Assembly (NCBI GenBank): GCA_027943335.1
Contig: BSBK01001304.1
Location: 372,001-436,000 of the forward strand
Direction: 5' to 3'
Length of the DNA stretch: 64,000 nt
DNA from: Chamaecyparis obtusa
Taxonomy: Eukaryota; Streptophyta; Pinopsida; Cupressales; Cupressaceae
Part shown: one piece after another, positions 23,290-35,858 of the stretch
How positions within the stretch are numbered: position 1 is the stretch's first letter
Layout: each line of letters starts with the position of its first letter
Notes under the pieces: model-generated
Told to the model about the DNA's origin: nothing
Seen by the model: only the letters and a program-made list of their open reading frames with translations
Database searches by the model: none
Position numbers and translations under genes: made by a program

Positions 23290-23940
23290 TCCTAATCATT
23301 CCCCCTACTCTGCATATGCAAACTAGTAGAGGCATGTCTTCTTATAACTCCATACTTTAGATTGCACTCAATATCTAATGCAACCTCAAAAGCCTGATGT
23401 AGACTTTGTGGTTGTTTATCCCTCAGCAAGAAACCCATTTTTTGGTTAAATGCACTCAAGTATATAACTAAACAAATCTGATCATGTGCTCTACAGTTTT
23501 CAAGGATATCCAATAATGTCCTAGTGAATCTTCTATTAAATCTTTGAATCAACTCACCTTCCTCAATCTAAATTCCCATCAAATTGTCCAACGTTGATTT
23601 TACATCTACCCAGCTATCAAAATAATCAATGAAGCAAGAACTCAATTCATCTCATGAAGAAAGAGATGCTACAGGAAAAAATGAAAACCACTCCCTTTCA
23701 TCTCCCTCAAGAGTCTACACAAACAACCTCATCCACAAATCCTCATGGAAGACATCAAAATCACACATTAAATTAGAAAAAGCCATCACATGTTTTCTTG
23801 CTGATGGACACTGATTCCTATTGAACTTTGGTAGATACTCTCTGATTTCATCAGGGACTTTTTTGGGGAAACCAGGTATGCCATCATAACAAAATGGTGC
23901 ATACCCCCTACCAATAGGACCCCTAAGCACATCCATCACT
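23290..23940 (-). pseudogene. Gag domain of element D
   Basis: It begins near 23939 with MMDVLRGPIGRGYAPFCYDG and PEKVPDEIREYLPKF-like text, then the capsid region HEDLWMRLFV, and at 23292-23552 QRFNRRFTRTLLDILENC with FNQKMGFLLRDKQPQSLHQA. The pattern (W-M-R-L-F, F-N-R-R-F, L-H-Q-A-F) is that of plant Ty3/gypsy retrotransposon Gag. No zinc knuckle is readable. Stops near 23560-23710 split it. Confidence 0.6.
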
Positions 23941-24341
23941 AATATACAACCTTGTGCCTATACACTTGATTCTTTGTAAATCAAAAATAGGGAATCAAAA
24001 CACTTGTAAATGACTCCCACCTCTCACTTAGCTATTCTGAGATACTTCACACTTGTCCTATCACTTTAATGACATAATCATTTGATTAGGACCATGCATA
24101 TACATAAAATTTTGATGGAGAATACCTAGATCACCTTGCTAAATGATGTTTCCTTCTTCTCAGCTAAATGAAGTACCAAAAAAACTTCACAACTCAGGTT
24201 CTTTCTAGCATAGAGTCACCACCTCTCTTCAGAGGACACAAACTTTCACTGATCCATCTTGAAACACCAATAGACTTCGGGCTCTTCCATAGCAAAGTCA
24301 CATATAACCCAATCAAAAAATCTAGGTAGCACACTTGTAAA

Positions 24342-24359
24342 TCCCCAACAGAGTCACCA
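24342..24359 (-). other. Primer binding site of element D
   Basis: Minus-strand TGGTGACTCTGTTGGGGA starts 3 bases after the 5' LTR. It is not the initiator-Met site; it resembles the long Arg-type site reported for some Tat/Ogre elements. The tRNA assignment is tentative. Confidence 0.55.
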
Positions 24360-24362
24360 TCT

Positions 24363-27261
24363 TGTTGGTGTTTGAAAACACTTACGCCACTTAGGGCTGC
24401 CAATATGCCTTGAGAATGATGTTAGGACTGGTTAAATCCAAGTGTGAAAGCTTTCCAAGGAAACTGAACCAACTATAGGGACAAGACTACCCTCTTCACT
24501 TCTGGCTCTGTAAAACCATGGTGGGTGTACCTAATCCAGTAACTTATAACATTTTAGGACTTTGGACTGGATTAAACAAAGTAGATGATAGAAAGAGACT
24601 ACTAAATGCTAACTAGAAATTCATTGAATCTCTATTGCTATGAAGGGTAAAAAATGGCCTTGTGACCTCAAGACTATGAGGGATTGCAAGATTGGAGATA
24701 TTAAATATTATTGGGTTTCTTGCAGGATGCAGACAACCATGCAACACTTTGCATCAGCACAGGGATACTAGCTTAAGATCAGTGCCTTATCCATTGGGCA
24801 TCATAACTGAAGTGAACATGGAACACAAGGACAACTACTAGATTCATCTGAGAATCCAAGCCATAAACATAGTTAAACATCTCTTACACTACTTACAAGT
24901 ATCCTTATCGATTGAACCAAATGAATCTATGCTTCACTTAGAGACTTTTAACCTGATTCTAAATCAAGGCTAAGAGATGAAACATATACATAAGCAACCA
25001 AATGTAGTGAGCTAGAAAACTCAAAATTCATCAAGAACAACTAAAGGAGAGATCCAAGAATGAGAAAATATATTAAGTATGTGGATTCAAATCCTTGTAT
25101 TACAAGTTGATTTAGAAAACACCATAGACAATATGCAAAAGATACATGAGGTTTTTCCCGTAATGTTGATACAACCAGCATGAAAATGTTTACATGAAGA
25201 AACCACTCATGGAACCAAAAATTGCAACCACTGGAACTGACAAAATTCAAAACCCTTTACAAGTCAAAAACTTGCAATATATACCACCAGTCATCTTGGA
25301 AACCCAAAACAGGTTGCAACAAGCTACGGATGACTGGGGTCAAAGTTTCACCCACCTAACCAATTGGTACATAGCAAAAATTTAATGCAGGGGTAGGAAA
25401 CTAAGCAATCTAGAGAGAGAAAATCTCAAATAGATCTACAATTATGAAAATCTGCAAGCTAGGATAGAAAACTAGGAATTGCAATGAAAATTATTCTAGT
25501 CAACCACCTGCAAACACACCCCAAGCACAAAACCACACTCCACCAGGTACAAAACAACTTCTACAACTGACCACAGGAGCCCTGGATCACATCACAACAA
25601 CCAACGCCACCAAACTAGATCAAAAACCACCAGGAAAGCATTCAATTTTAGTTCTTTTGGTCACCGGAAACCCTCGGCAAGTTTGAAATTAAAAAAAAAT
25701 CCAACGGCTACATTCATGGTGCCAGAAGTGAATCGGTGGTCATCATTCCAAATCAGATCAACTTTAAGTCTTGACCACAGATCATTTTATCTTTCCCAGG
25801 CTTCACAACTTTACATTTATCTTTAGTGGCGCAGTCACGTGGTCATTTACCTATCCGCCACAGGAATCCTAGTTTCATCTTATGCTTGGTCACATGATCG
25901 CAAGGCACCAAACTAACCCTTGCGATCATGTGACCATGGTCTCCTAGCCATGTGGTTACAATCACACCCTACTAAAAATTCCTCGGCCATGTTACCTCCA
26001 CAACCCCGCAACCATGACAATAGTTGTCACATGATCGCATAGCACGAAGACGGGCTATGCAAACATGCAACAGCCCACGAACCTTAACTGCCAGCATAAC
26101 CTCCACCACTACCTACCATTAAGTAATGGTCCCATCAAGCACATCCACCTCAGCACTCATCGATCAATCAAAGTTCAACACATCATCACACCTGGCAAAT
26201 GGATCCACCGCCCGTCAACCCTTTTAAACTCTGCAAGATCAGACATTTGTCGCATGATTGCAAAGGGAAAGAATATTCCTTGCGGTCATGCGGCAATCAT
26301 AGGATTGAAAGGTCTCTAACAACCAGGCCCATATCTCTACCCTACATCTAATAGAACCTTGCCACCTCAACATCCTCTGACAATGGGCCCACATCTCTAC
26401 CCTGCATCCAATAGGACCTTGCCACCTCAACATCCTCTGACAGCGGGCCCACTCCAAACAAACCCGTCGGCATCCAATCAGATGGTGGGTGCATGATCTC
26501 ATGGGGTGAGAATATTCCATGTGATCACATGTCGACCGTAGATTGAAATCACTAACACAAGCCCCATTGACATTTTTGACTCATCATCACATGGACCAAT
26601 TGGAAATGAGCACCTCAGCACTGTCTGACATGCAGACCCACCTGGACCCACGGCACGCTCACACAGGAAAATCTGATGGCTATCGCAAAAGTGTGAAGGA
26701 TAAACATAGTGCATCTTCACCATGCAAACATGTGACAACCACCGATTTTTTCTGAAGTTTAACCACACCAAACAATTGAGAAGAACTGGATCCCATCAAC
26801 CGATCACACTTGCGTAGTTAAGACTGAGGTTGAAAACACACAAAGTTTTTGACATAGCGAAAGACTGAAAACACATAGAGTTTTCGATGCCAGAAGACAA
26901 GTGCATAAAAGTGGGAAGACATAAGGTCAAAAATAATGAAGGTTTTCACATAGACCAAAAACATCATGGATTTTCAAAAACATTGTGGGTTTTCGACACT
27001 TAGGCAGATTCTAAAAATATTTTCCTGCAGATCTTAAAAGATTAAATAACTCCTTGGGTTTTGTGATTTAGGAGATGCGATCTGGACTAAAGCAAGGTGA
27101 CACATGGAAGAACATAGGGCTAAGAGTGCACAACATGAAACATTATGAATTTTCTTTGCAAATCAAAACTGTGCTGCAGGGTGGGATAACTTAACAAAAA
27201 ACTTCAAGGAAGATAGGCCATTTTCATAAGATTTTTGCATGAACGGGAAAATGGACTAACA
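24363..27261 (-). repeat. 5' LTR of element D
   Basis: Same ends and order as the left LTR. It retains the canonical CA end (CTAACA) and more CG sites than the left copy in places (for example the GTCGCATGATTGC block at 26248). Confidence 0.9.
26325..26444. repeat. 2 x 60-bp tandem repeat in the right D LTR
   Basis: Counterpart of the left-LTR repeat; copies begin at 26325 and 26385. Confidence 0.85.
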
Positions 27262-27559
27262 TGTTGCTTATGTGGATACTTTGGTGCTTTGATGTACATT
27301 TCTTTTTGGATGTTTCCTTTTCTAATCATTTGTTTATACTTTTATATCTTGCTTATGTCATGATGATGATACCATAGACTTTGATTCTTTCTTTGATAGA
27401 TTTCACTATATATGATATCATTATGTGTTGGATCTCTTTTTAGGTTTTTGGCATGATATGAAGATCTAGATGATTCTATCTTCTATATGCTTTGTTTTAT
27501 GCTTTTCAAATGTATGCTTATTCTTTATTGAATCTTAAATGATTGTCTTAAGTATGACA

Positions 27560-28160
27560 TAGAATAAATGGATGAATGCAATGATGTAAATTTATATTGA
27601 TTAATGTTTAATGCTATGGATGCAATGATATATGGATGTAATGATGTAATGTATATAGATGGTTCTAATGGATAATGTATGTAATGGATTTTTAAAATAA
27701 ATTAATTAATATGCATCTAGTGGTGAAGATGTTCTATTTGAAATGCAATGATTTAATGATATATGATATAATGATTTTGATCTAATGAAAATATAATGCT
27801 AATGCACTTGATGGATGCAATATGAATGATCTAATGCAATTTAATGATTCTAATATGGATGAATGAATGCAACATAATGCAATTTAATTTACTTAATATG
27901 TTGAATGAAACCTAATGCAATTAATGATATGAACACGGATTCAAATGTTACATGCAACCTAATCCAATTAATGATTCTAATGATAAAGATTAGTGCACCT
28001 TATGCAATTAATGTAATGATGAATAATGATTTTCAATGTAATGAACTTAATGACTTAAAATGATGCAAATTCTTAAGTGAATGCATCTAATGCAATGATT
28101 TTAATGATCTAATGTAATCCAATGCAATTAACCTAACAAATGCGAGTGACCTAATGAATT
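27560..28160. repeat. Degenerate AATGAT-type low-complexity tract
   Basis: Dense irregular repetition of ATGATATAATG, TAATGCAATT and GATGCAATG variants without a fixed period; simple-sequence decay rather than a true tandem array. Confidence 0.6.
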
Positions 28161-29229
28161 GCACTTATATTTTTTTATTTTTGGATTTCCAACACAGGTG
28201 ATCACATATAGTTTTTGATGATCCTTTGATTTTTGATTTGACTACACCCCCCTTCTTTTTGTCAATTTTCCCTCTTGCTGATTTTAAATTTTGAAGCAAA
28301 GGAAGGAAACATAGACTAAATGCATATTTTCTAATATGTATGCAGCTAATAGTCATTATTTAAAATTGGAGCTTATAAACATCATTGAGCATGTTTGAAA
28401 CTCCGCTTTAGTACAACCATCACTAGTTCAACCAAGATGATATGAATACTTTTTGCACCTCTTTTTTTTCTTTCCCATCTCTTATCTGGCATGACTATCA
28501 CTAATTGAAGTCAATCATGAGAGTGCGAATATTGATTTTGTCAAATTCTATGTTGCAAGTGGACTTTGGTACTATGATATTGAAGATCAAAATAGCCAAG
28601 GTATCTATTTGTGTAAACAAACATGAATCTCAGTTTTCTCCTATGTACAAGTCCTCGATGATTCTTTGATGATCACATCCTCAGACAAATAATACACTCT
28701 TTAAAACTTTGATTTAAGATAGTCATTTAGAAATCAATAAGATATCATGCTTTCATCATAGCTTGCCTAGTTTAAAAACTTTGATCAATTCACTAGAAAG
28801 ACATGATTTCATTAATCAAGTCAACTCTTAGAAAAAAAATTGCAATATTTTTCAAATCCATATTTCAAGTGTAGTTGCATCCATTTGATAATTTTAATCT
28901 TGATAAGGATCGGTCATGTAAGATCTTAGATCAATTTTTTGTTTTGGCTTAAATTGGATTGGCATTGAAGATTTGATTAAGTGTTTTCACTTGTACTTCT
29001 GATGACTTGATTCTTTGACTGATTGATATTCTCTTTGATGAATCTATTGTCCTTTCAAATAGATTGCCCCTAGTTTGATGTGATTTAAATAGTTGGACTT
29101 AGGAAAATTTTCATATTAGGTGACCAAAATCTCTAGGTACTTGCAAATGCAACAGTGGGGTTTTATGATGCAATATATACAAATGATGGCGAATGCAATA
29201 TTTACAAGGTGACCTTCTAGGTATGTGAC

Positions 29230-29460
29230 TAACTTAGACTTTCAATGGTGTCTATTTATTAGGTTTTCACTGATTGAATGGATCTTGCTTTCTTTTTTTT
29301 TTTTTAAAGATTTTCTCTCTTTTTTTGCTACCAAGGTGCCTATTTGCTAGGTTTTTACCAAGGCACTTTTTCTCTCTTTCAATTTTTTTGGATTTTTCTT
29401 TTTTTCAATTTTCTTTTCATTTCATCAAGGCACCTATTTGCTAGGTCTTCACCAAGAAAA
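29230..29460. repeat. Three spaced copies of a 30-35 bp motif
   Basis: AAGGTGCCTATTTGCTAGGT with following TTTTACCAAGG recurs near 29240 (diverged), 29330 and 29422, about 90 bp apart, with T-rich filler between. Confidence 0.6.
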
Positions 29461-29784
29461 CATCTTTTGAGGATCATATATGAATGTTTTTTCTTTCTTC
29501 ATGCTTAATTTTCTATTTTTTTAATCTTTTCTACTTTTAAAATATTTTGATATTTTCTTCTTTTCAAATGTTTTTGGTATTTTCAAGATCTCTTTTGATT
29601 ATGTACAATAAATATGATGCTCTACATCTGATTTTATGATACTCTTTATATGCTTTCATCTATCTCATGTGTAGAACCTCTTTAGATGGATTCTATTGTT
29701 AGGTTGTTTTGGCTATTGTCCATCACAATCTGCTAGGTTGTAGGTGTCGGTGCCAAAAGATTAAGTAATAACAAAAGGTCCTAA

Positions 29785-31100
29785 CTAGTTTACTTCCCAT
29801 TTACCTTTCTTTTCTCTTTCTACTTGATATTTGGAATTTTCTTGCAAAACTAAGTCACCTATTTGGAATGTCATTACTTTAATAGGTCTATTATAGCTTC
29901 TTGACATTATATTTTGATATACCTTTAAGTGCTCAAATGCTTGTTGTTGTTTCTCATCTAAAAATTCTAGCTCATGCAGCCTAACAATCCAATAGTCTTC
30001 TTTGGTTATTAATCCTTGTAGTGATACTCTTAATGATGGAATCTCTACCTCCAAAGGTAAGTAAACTTATGCTCCAAAGACCAATGAAAATGGTGTAGCC
30101 CTTGTTGGCATCCTAATGCTAGTTCTATAAGCCCAGAGATTTAGGTTTATTTGGATATACCAATCTCTACCTTAATTATCAACCATTCTCTACAAAATTT
30201 TAAGGATATTCTTGTTTGTTTCTTCTACTTTTCCATTAGCTTGAGGGTAATAGATTGAAGAGGAGTGATGGATCATGTGAAATTTTGTGCATAACTCTCT
30301 AAGTCCTTTTTTTTGAAGTGCTTTGGATTATGTGTTATGATGGGATGAGGTACACCATATCTACATATTATATGATTTAGGATAAACAAAGATATATGTT
30401 TTCTAGTTGCAGTTGATAAGGGTACAATTTCCACCCATTTGGTAAAGTACTTAGTTGTCATGATGATGAATTTATGACCATTTGAGCATGGTAGATAAAT
30501 CATTCCTATAAAATCTAGACCCCATTGATAAAATGGCCAAGGTGTAGTCATTGGATGAAGCTCTTACGTGGGCACATGTATCAGGTTCCCATGGAATTGA
30601 AATTTTCTACAAGTCTTTTCAAATTGACAAGCATCTCTCTCCATCGTAGGCCAAAAATATCCTATCCTAAGAAGTTTCTTAGCTAGGGTTAGTACATTTG
30701 AATGTGATCCATAGATTCCCTCGTAGATATCTCAGAAGGCTACATCTGACTCCTCTTTCTCTTAACACCTATGAAGCATTTCATTTATACTTTTTCAATA
30801 CAATGTTTTAGAGATTAGGGTATATCGGGTGGCTTGCTGAATCAAGCTTTTCTTTTGATTTTTGGTTTGGTACATTTGTAAGATTTGGTCTTTGAGGTAA
30901 GTGTAAATGGCTCTATACCAAGGTGATTCATTTCTAGTTAGTAAGAAAATGGTGTGAAGATGGGTAGGATTAAATGTGAGTTGTGTCACTTCTTCTACTA
31001 GGAATTCATAGCGAGCACTTTGATCTAGTAGTTGTAAGAGTGATACCAAGGTTGCCATTACATCTACTACTATGTTCTTCTCTCATGGCACTTGCTCAAA
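29785..31100 (-). pseudogene. Integrase of the Tat element
   Basis: The core at 30273-30551 opens TTPWPFYQWGLDFIGMI with the first catalytic Asp, then IIMTTKYFTKWVEIVPL. The second catalytic region reads IITHNPKHF where ISDNG..F is expected, so the second Asp appears to be His. The N-terminal finger region (30580-30720) is broken. The C-terminal domain at 29785-30054 has a readable tail FQIGDLVLQENSKYQVER. Integrase would insert the cDNA into the genome; this copy is dead. It is the last pol domain before the spacer. Confidence 0.75.
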
Positions 31101-31145
31101 TGTTATCAGAGTGAAGTATTTTATCAAAATTTCCACCATGATTTT

Positions 31146-31480
31146 TTAGGGTACCAAATTGTCATCTTTAGTTTGGTATTCATCATTAATTTGATTAATG
31201 ACTAGTTGGGAGTCTCGATAGACTTTTAGTTCTGTCACCTTCCATTCCAAAGCCAACTTTATGAAGATGACTAGGGCTTCATATTCTGCTATATTATTGG
31301 TGCACGAGAATAGAAATTTGTAAAACTTTGGGATTGTAGATCCTTGAGGTGTTATCAATAGTATCCCTACTCCTTAGCCATTTTGGGTGTATGAGCCATC
31401 AAAATATAACTACCATGTTTTTTCTTCTATGTTCATAATCTCTGAATTTGGGAATTCTACTTGGATTAGTTAATCATCTT
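31146..31480 (-). pseudogene. Second (archaeal-type) RNase H of the Tat element
   Basis: After the pol RNase H and a short tether the frame gives LYFDGSYTQNG (first Asp), GILLITPQGSTIPKFYKF, NNIAEYEALVIFIKLALEW (Glu) and VYRDSQLVINQINDEY (Asp). A second RNase H with D-E-D spacing downstream of the first is the diagnostic trait of the Tat lineage. Confidence 0.75.
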
Positions 31481-31559
31481 GTAATGGCAATTATGCTAGT
31501 TGGTCTACAATGAATTGCCACTTAATTGATTTTGGATCCACATACTCAATATTTAATTC

Positions 31560-32801
31560 ACTCAATATCATAACCCATTTGGCTAGCCTTCCATTTAATG
31601 TTGTTTTTCTAAGTTAATATTTTAGAGGGTCTATCTTGGTAATGAGCCTTATCTTGTGAGACAACATATAATGGCATAGTTTTTATGAAGAAAAAACCAT
31701 GACCAAACATGGCCTTTCTATGAATGTATACTTCATCTCATATTTGACAAGAGTTCTACTTATGTAGTAGATAGCCTTCTCTTTTCCTATTTCTTCCTCT
31801 TGTGCCAAACACGCACCCAATGAATGCTCAGTTGTTGAAATGTATAAGATTTAGGGTTTGCCTCTTATTTATGGTGTCAAGATTGGAGGATTCATGAGGT
31901 ACTTCTTTAGAATGTTGAAAGCTTCCTCATACTTCTCATCCCATTTGAAAATTGTATCTTTGTGGATTAGTTGGGTGAAGTTATGACAATTTTCCACTAG
32001 TTGGGATATCAATCTCCTAATAGACTGAATTCTCCCTTGTAATGATCTCATATGGCTTATGTTTTTAGGTGCTTCCATCTCCATGATGTCTTTTAATTTT
32101 ACAAGATCAACTTCTATGCCTTTTTCTGATACAATTTAGCCTAGTAATTTTCCTGATTAGACTCCAAATGCATATTTTGTTGGATTGAGTCTCACTTGGA
32201 ATTGTTCTAATCTCACAAAGATCTTTTCTAGAATTGGTAGATATTTCTCTCTAGAATTATATTTGGTTAATATATCATCTACATAATCCTCCATGAACTT
32301 ATGCATCATGTCATGAAAGATAGTAGTCATTTCTCGTTGATAGGTCGCTCCAACATTTTTCAACCCAAAAGGCATTACATTCCAAAAAAATGTACCCGAT
32401 GCACATGTAAAGACTATTTTATCTTGGTCTTGTATTTCTATCTTGATTTGGCTATATCCACTAAAACCATCCATGAGTGAGAGCATAGAATTTCATGTTG
32501 TTAAGTTCACAATTGCATTTATGCTTGGAAGAGGGAAGTCATCTTTAGGTCATGCCAAGTTTAAATCTCTAAAATCCCTACAAATCTTGATGGATTTATC
32601 AGCTTTTGAAACTATTACTATGTTGGAAATCCATTTTTCATAATCATTGGCTCTAATAAATCCCACCTTGAGCAATTTCTCCAATTGAACTTTGAATAAC
32701 AAGGCTATATGTGGGTGCATTTTTCTTAACTTTTTCTTGATAGGTTTGGCTCCTTCAATATTCAAATGGTGCATGATTAAGTTTGGATCTAGGCCCGGCA
32801 T
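31560..32801 (-). pseudogene. Reverse transcriptase and RNase H of the Tat element
   Basis: RT begins near 32801 with MPGLDPNLIMHHLNIEG, has FIRANDYEKWISNIV, then SLMDGFSGYSQIKIEIQDQD, FFWNVMPFGLKNVGATYQR and the catalytic box YVDDIL at 32274-32285, intact. Thumb and RNase H follow (31869-32084, MRSLQGRIQSIRRLISQL; about 31620-31860, AIYYISRTLVKYEMKYTFIE). The frame is interrupted by several TAG stops. Confidence 0.8.
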
Positions 32802-32933
32802 ATCATCATAAGACCATGTGAAGTTTACTTTATTTTCTTTGAAAATTTTTATGAATTCCTTTCTCTCTTCACTTGATAATCATGTGGCTAGATGTATGAT
32901 CTTTGGCTCAAAATTTGTCCCAATATTTATTTT

Positions 32934-33700
32934 TTATGTTGGCTTGATCAGAATTGGTGATCTTTCTTCATAATGTTCTAGTAGAGTATCCAAAATTTCT
33001 TCTTTAGGTGCCTCAGTTGGTTTTTCATCATTGGAAATATCCTTTATATCTTTTTCTTTTTCTTTTCTATCTAATGCTACCACATTGTGGTTTTCAACAC
33101 TAGATTCTTTTCCTTTTTTACCTTTTTTGTTTTTTTCATTTTTTGATGGATTGAAAGTTTGAATACTCCCCTTTATCATCTCCTTATGATATTTCCTATT
33201 AGAAGAAGGTTCAACAACATTGAGGTATTGAGACACCACGTTGTCATTCAAAAAGGTTGGGAGGATGGTTGTTTTGATAGAATCCCACTTGATTAGGTCT
33301 AGGTATATGAGGGTTAAGGGATCAATGCTCTGGCTAGGTTCAATGGAATTTAAGGAAATGAAATCATCTAATGGTTTATACATTGTATTGTTCAAGTCTA
33401 TGACATGTTCTTCTTCTAAGTTTTCTAGAGAAGTAGGGTCAAATTCATCCTAACTAGAGTCCTTGATGGGTTTCCACTAGATAAAAGTCATGTGGATTAA
33501 CCCTAACATTTATTTCTTCCATAGAAAGTCTCCATGAAGGTACGTAGGGTTCACCTACCCATTGATTTATCACAACTTCTTGAATTCTTATGTTCTCAAA
33601 GATCACTTGATTTGAGCTAGAGGCTTGATCTTGATTAGGTTCTGCTATTTGTCCTTATCCTTGCTAGAAGTATAAATATAAATGACATTTATCTCCTTAT
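32934..33700 (-). pseudogene. Tat polyprotein linker between G-patch and RT
   Basis: A 153-codon open segment (32934-33395) is Lys/Glu-rich with few hydrophobics (FNPSKNEKNKKGKKGKESS; NDEKPTEAPKEEILDTLLE). It carries no recognisable catalytic motif and lies where Tat elements have a variable spacer upstream of RT. The preceding text to 33700 is in pieces. Confidence 0.5.
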
Positions 33701-33879
33701 CATGGCATGACTCACTATAAAATGAGTCCCATTCCCATTTATTATAATCCTCATCACTATAGGATTCTAATTAAAATATTTGATAATAGATTTTGTGATA
33801 GTGGTTTTGAGTGTACCCTTATTCGAGGTACCCTAAATCTATCTTTTTCTTACTATCTTTCCATGTCATTTATATGGGT

Positions 33880-33970
33880 TCAATTAGCCCTTCATTCTTT
33901 GTGCCCAAAGGCCCTTGACCTTTTTATCCCATTTTTTGCATGATTTGGAAGCCTTTCCCATATTGATGTG
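33880..33970 (-). pseudogene. G-patch domain in the Tat polyprotein
   Basis: The minus frame reads YGKGFQIMQKMG, a stop where a residue is expected, then KGQGPLGTKNEGLIEPI. The pattern G-x-G-F-x-I-M-x-x-M-G-x-x-G-x-G-x-L-G is a G-patch, a glycine-rich module binding RNA or helicases. G-patches are known in some retroviral polyproteins near protease. Here it lies between protease and RT. Confidence 0.65.
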
Positions 33971-34188
33971 TGAAAATGCTTATGTTTTGGATACATTTTT
34001 CTTGAGCACTTGATTCTTCATCTTTGTACAACTAGTTTGGGATCTTGTTGTCTTCTTCATCCATGGAAGATGGTGTACTTTCCCTTAAAAAGTTCTCATT
34101 TTATTTGTGTGGTAGATTAAGTGTTCTTCCATGGGAATAAGCTGATAAAGGTAAATCCATCACGGATAAGGAGTATTCACCTACTCCT

Positions 34189-35372
34189 TAGAAAGTAAAG
34201 TCCACCAAGATAACTAAGAGGGGGGGTGAATCAGTTATTAGATAATTATAACCTTTATCAACTTCAACATCATTAAACTATGTAAGAAACATAATTACCA
34301 ACCATAGAAAGATATTTATCCACAATAACACAATAACACAAGATATGTTGACTAGGGAACCTCTTGATCAAAGAGTAAACCCCAGTGGGAATGATGCCCA
34401 AAAAAGATGCACTAATATGAATATTCCTTGTGAAAGGATGGAATTTGTTAGGATTCTTATGAAATACATTCAGTACATATGAATCCCTATTAGGAAATTT
34501 TGAATTCTTGTTAAAAGATTCTAACCCTGTTAAGAGTTATGGAAGATAGAAGGACCCACTGCCCAAATAGCTCCAGGGTAAGATCACTGAACACACTGTC
34601 CAAATGACCTTAAGATTATTCATTAGAATAATATAAAATATGTTACCTCCTCACTATGCCAAACTACACTCACTGCTACACCAGATCTCAATTCCATATC
34701 TTTTTACTTCGCATGTCTTCCTTCAAAATTTCACTTTCACAACTTCATTAGCTCTTTTCTTCACCTCATGCTTACATTCACATGCTCACACACTTCTTTC
34801 ACTTTCCTTACACACTTCAATAAGGAAAAAAATTCCTTCCTTTATAAGACACTCAAATAATTACAAATGAGTCAGCACACAAATACAAAATAAAAGTTTC
34901 CACACGCTACAACAAAATTACACAAAATTGTCAACTTCAAAATGCAATAACTCTTCACTCATGTGACCTCAAATTTTGTGCTATTAACCACATCACTATC
35001 ATTGTGTCTCTAACTTCCCTTTGACTACACAGAACTAGATTCCATCCTTATTAGGAGATATCATCTGATTTCCACAAACCACTACTCAAGAACACTGCCT
35101 GAATACTGCTTCCACCAAAATGCTCATAACTTTCATGAATAAATGAATTATTGTTTGCACTCTTAACCATAGAAATATAAAATATCAAATATTATAACCT
35201 CAATGTCACATATCACCAACTGTAATATCCCATGTGCGCTAATCAAAACACTATCTGCTTCTCTGCTAGTCTCCAGAAGATCACTATGTTGACATCAATG
35301 ACAATCATAGTCATGAATGCAACAAAAAATGCTATAGAATGACTACCAAACATTTAGAATTCATTCCTAAAA
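34189..35372 (-). repeat. 3' LTR of element F
   Basis: Colinear with the right LTR. It starts TAGAAAGTAAAGTCCACC (TGT missing) and ends CATTCCTAAAA where the right copy has CTAACA. Followed by the minus-strand polypurine tract CAATGGGAGAGAT (35373-35385). Confidence 0.85.
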
Positions 35373-35850
35373 ATCTCTCCCATTGGCATTGATGGAAACA
35401 TAGATGAAAAACAACCAATGTTCCAAAAATCTAATACTGCAACACTACTGCACTGAAAAGGCTTCAAGTCTTCTTCATCAATCAAATCTTGCTTCATTTT
35501 CCTATTCAGTTCTCTCCAATAGATGGTACAATTGGTAAAAATGGTTTTTCATGTACACTCCTCCCCCATTGACATCAATGATAGAAATTTCTTCACTATG
35601 TCAACAACAACTCAATGTCAAAAGACACTATTCAAAAAATACAATCACAAGAGTCCTCATGACTCAGCTCAGATACACATACTCCCCCATAGAGGAAGTA
35701 CCAACATCTAGTCTAAAAGAAGAATAAGGCTCATGTACCACTAGAAGGAGGTGACCAACTGCATCATTACTCAAGAGTAGGCTGGGGCATAACCCCAAGC
35801 ATACCTCTCAGATACTCAAATGTATCTTAGGCAAAGGCTTAGTAAACATG
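35373..35850 (-). other. Element F 3' untranslated region with polypurine tract
   Basis: The polypurine tract abuts the 3' LTR; the remaining sequence up to the RNase H end has no coding signal. Copia elements often keep such a leader. Confidence 0.5.
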
Positions 35851-35858
35851 TTTTCTAT

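Larger units (their letters stand above)
18610..27261 (-). mobile_element. Element D: large non-autonomous LTR retrotransposon (gag only, 2.9-kb LTRs)
   Basis: LTRs of 2898 and 2899 bp (TGTTGG...TAACA, left end now TAATA) flank a 2.85-kb internal region. A perfect target-site duplication TGTTG lies at 18605-18609 and 27262-27266. The internal part encodes a Gag-like protein and an acidic ORF; no protease, RT or integrase motif is seen. This matches the large-retrotransposon-derivative class, mobilised by enzymes from elsewhere. It inserted in the 3' flank of the PMD gene within the Tat element. Confidence 0.85.
27262..29780. other. 3' spacer of the Tat element, AT-rich with repeats
   Basis: There is no coding remnant on either strand. 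About 27560-28160 is a degenerate (A/T)ATGATNTAATG minisatellite-like tract. 28380-29100 has nothing I can name. 29230-29460 contains three spaced copies of a TGCCTATTTGCTAGGTTTT motif amid T-runs. Repeat-bearing 3' untranslated regions are known in Tat-lineage elements. Confidence 0.5.
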
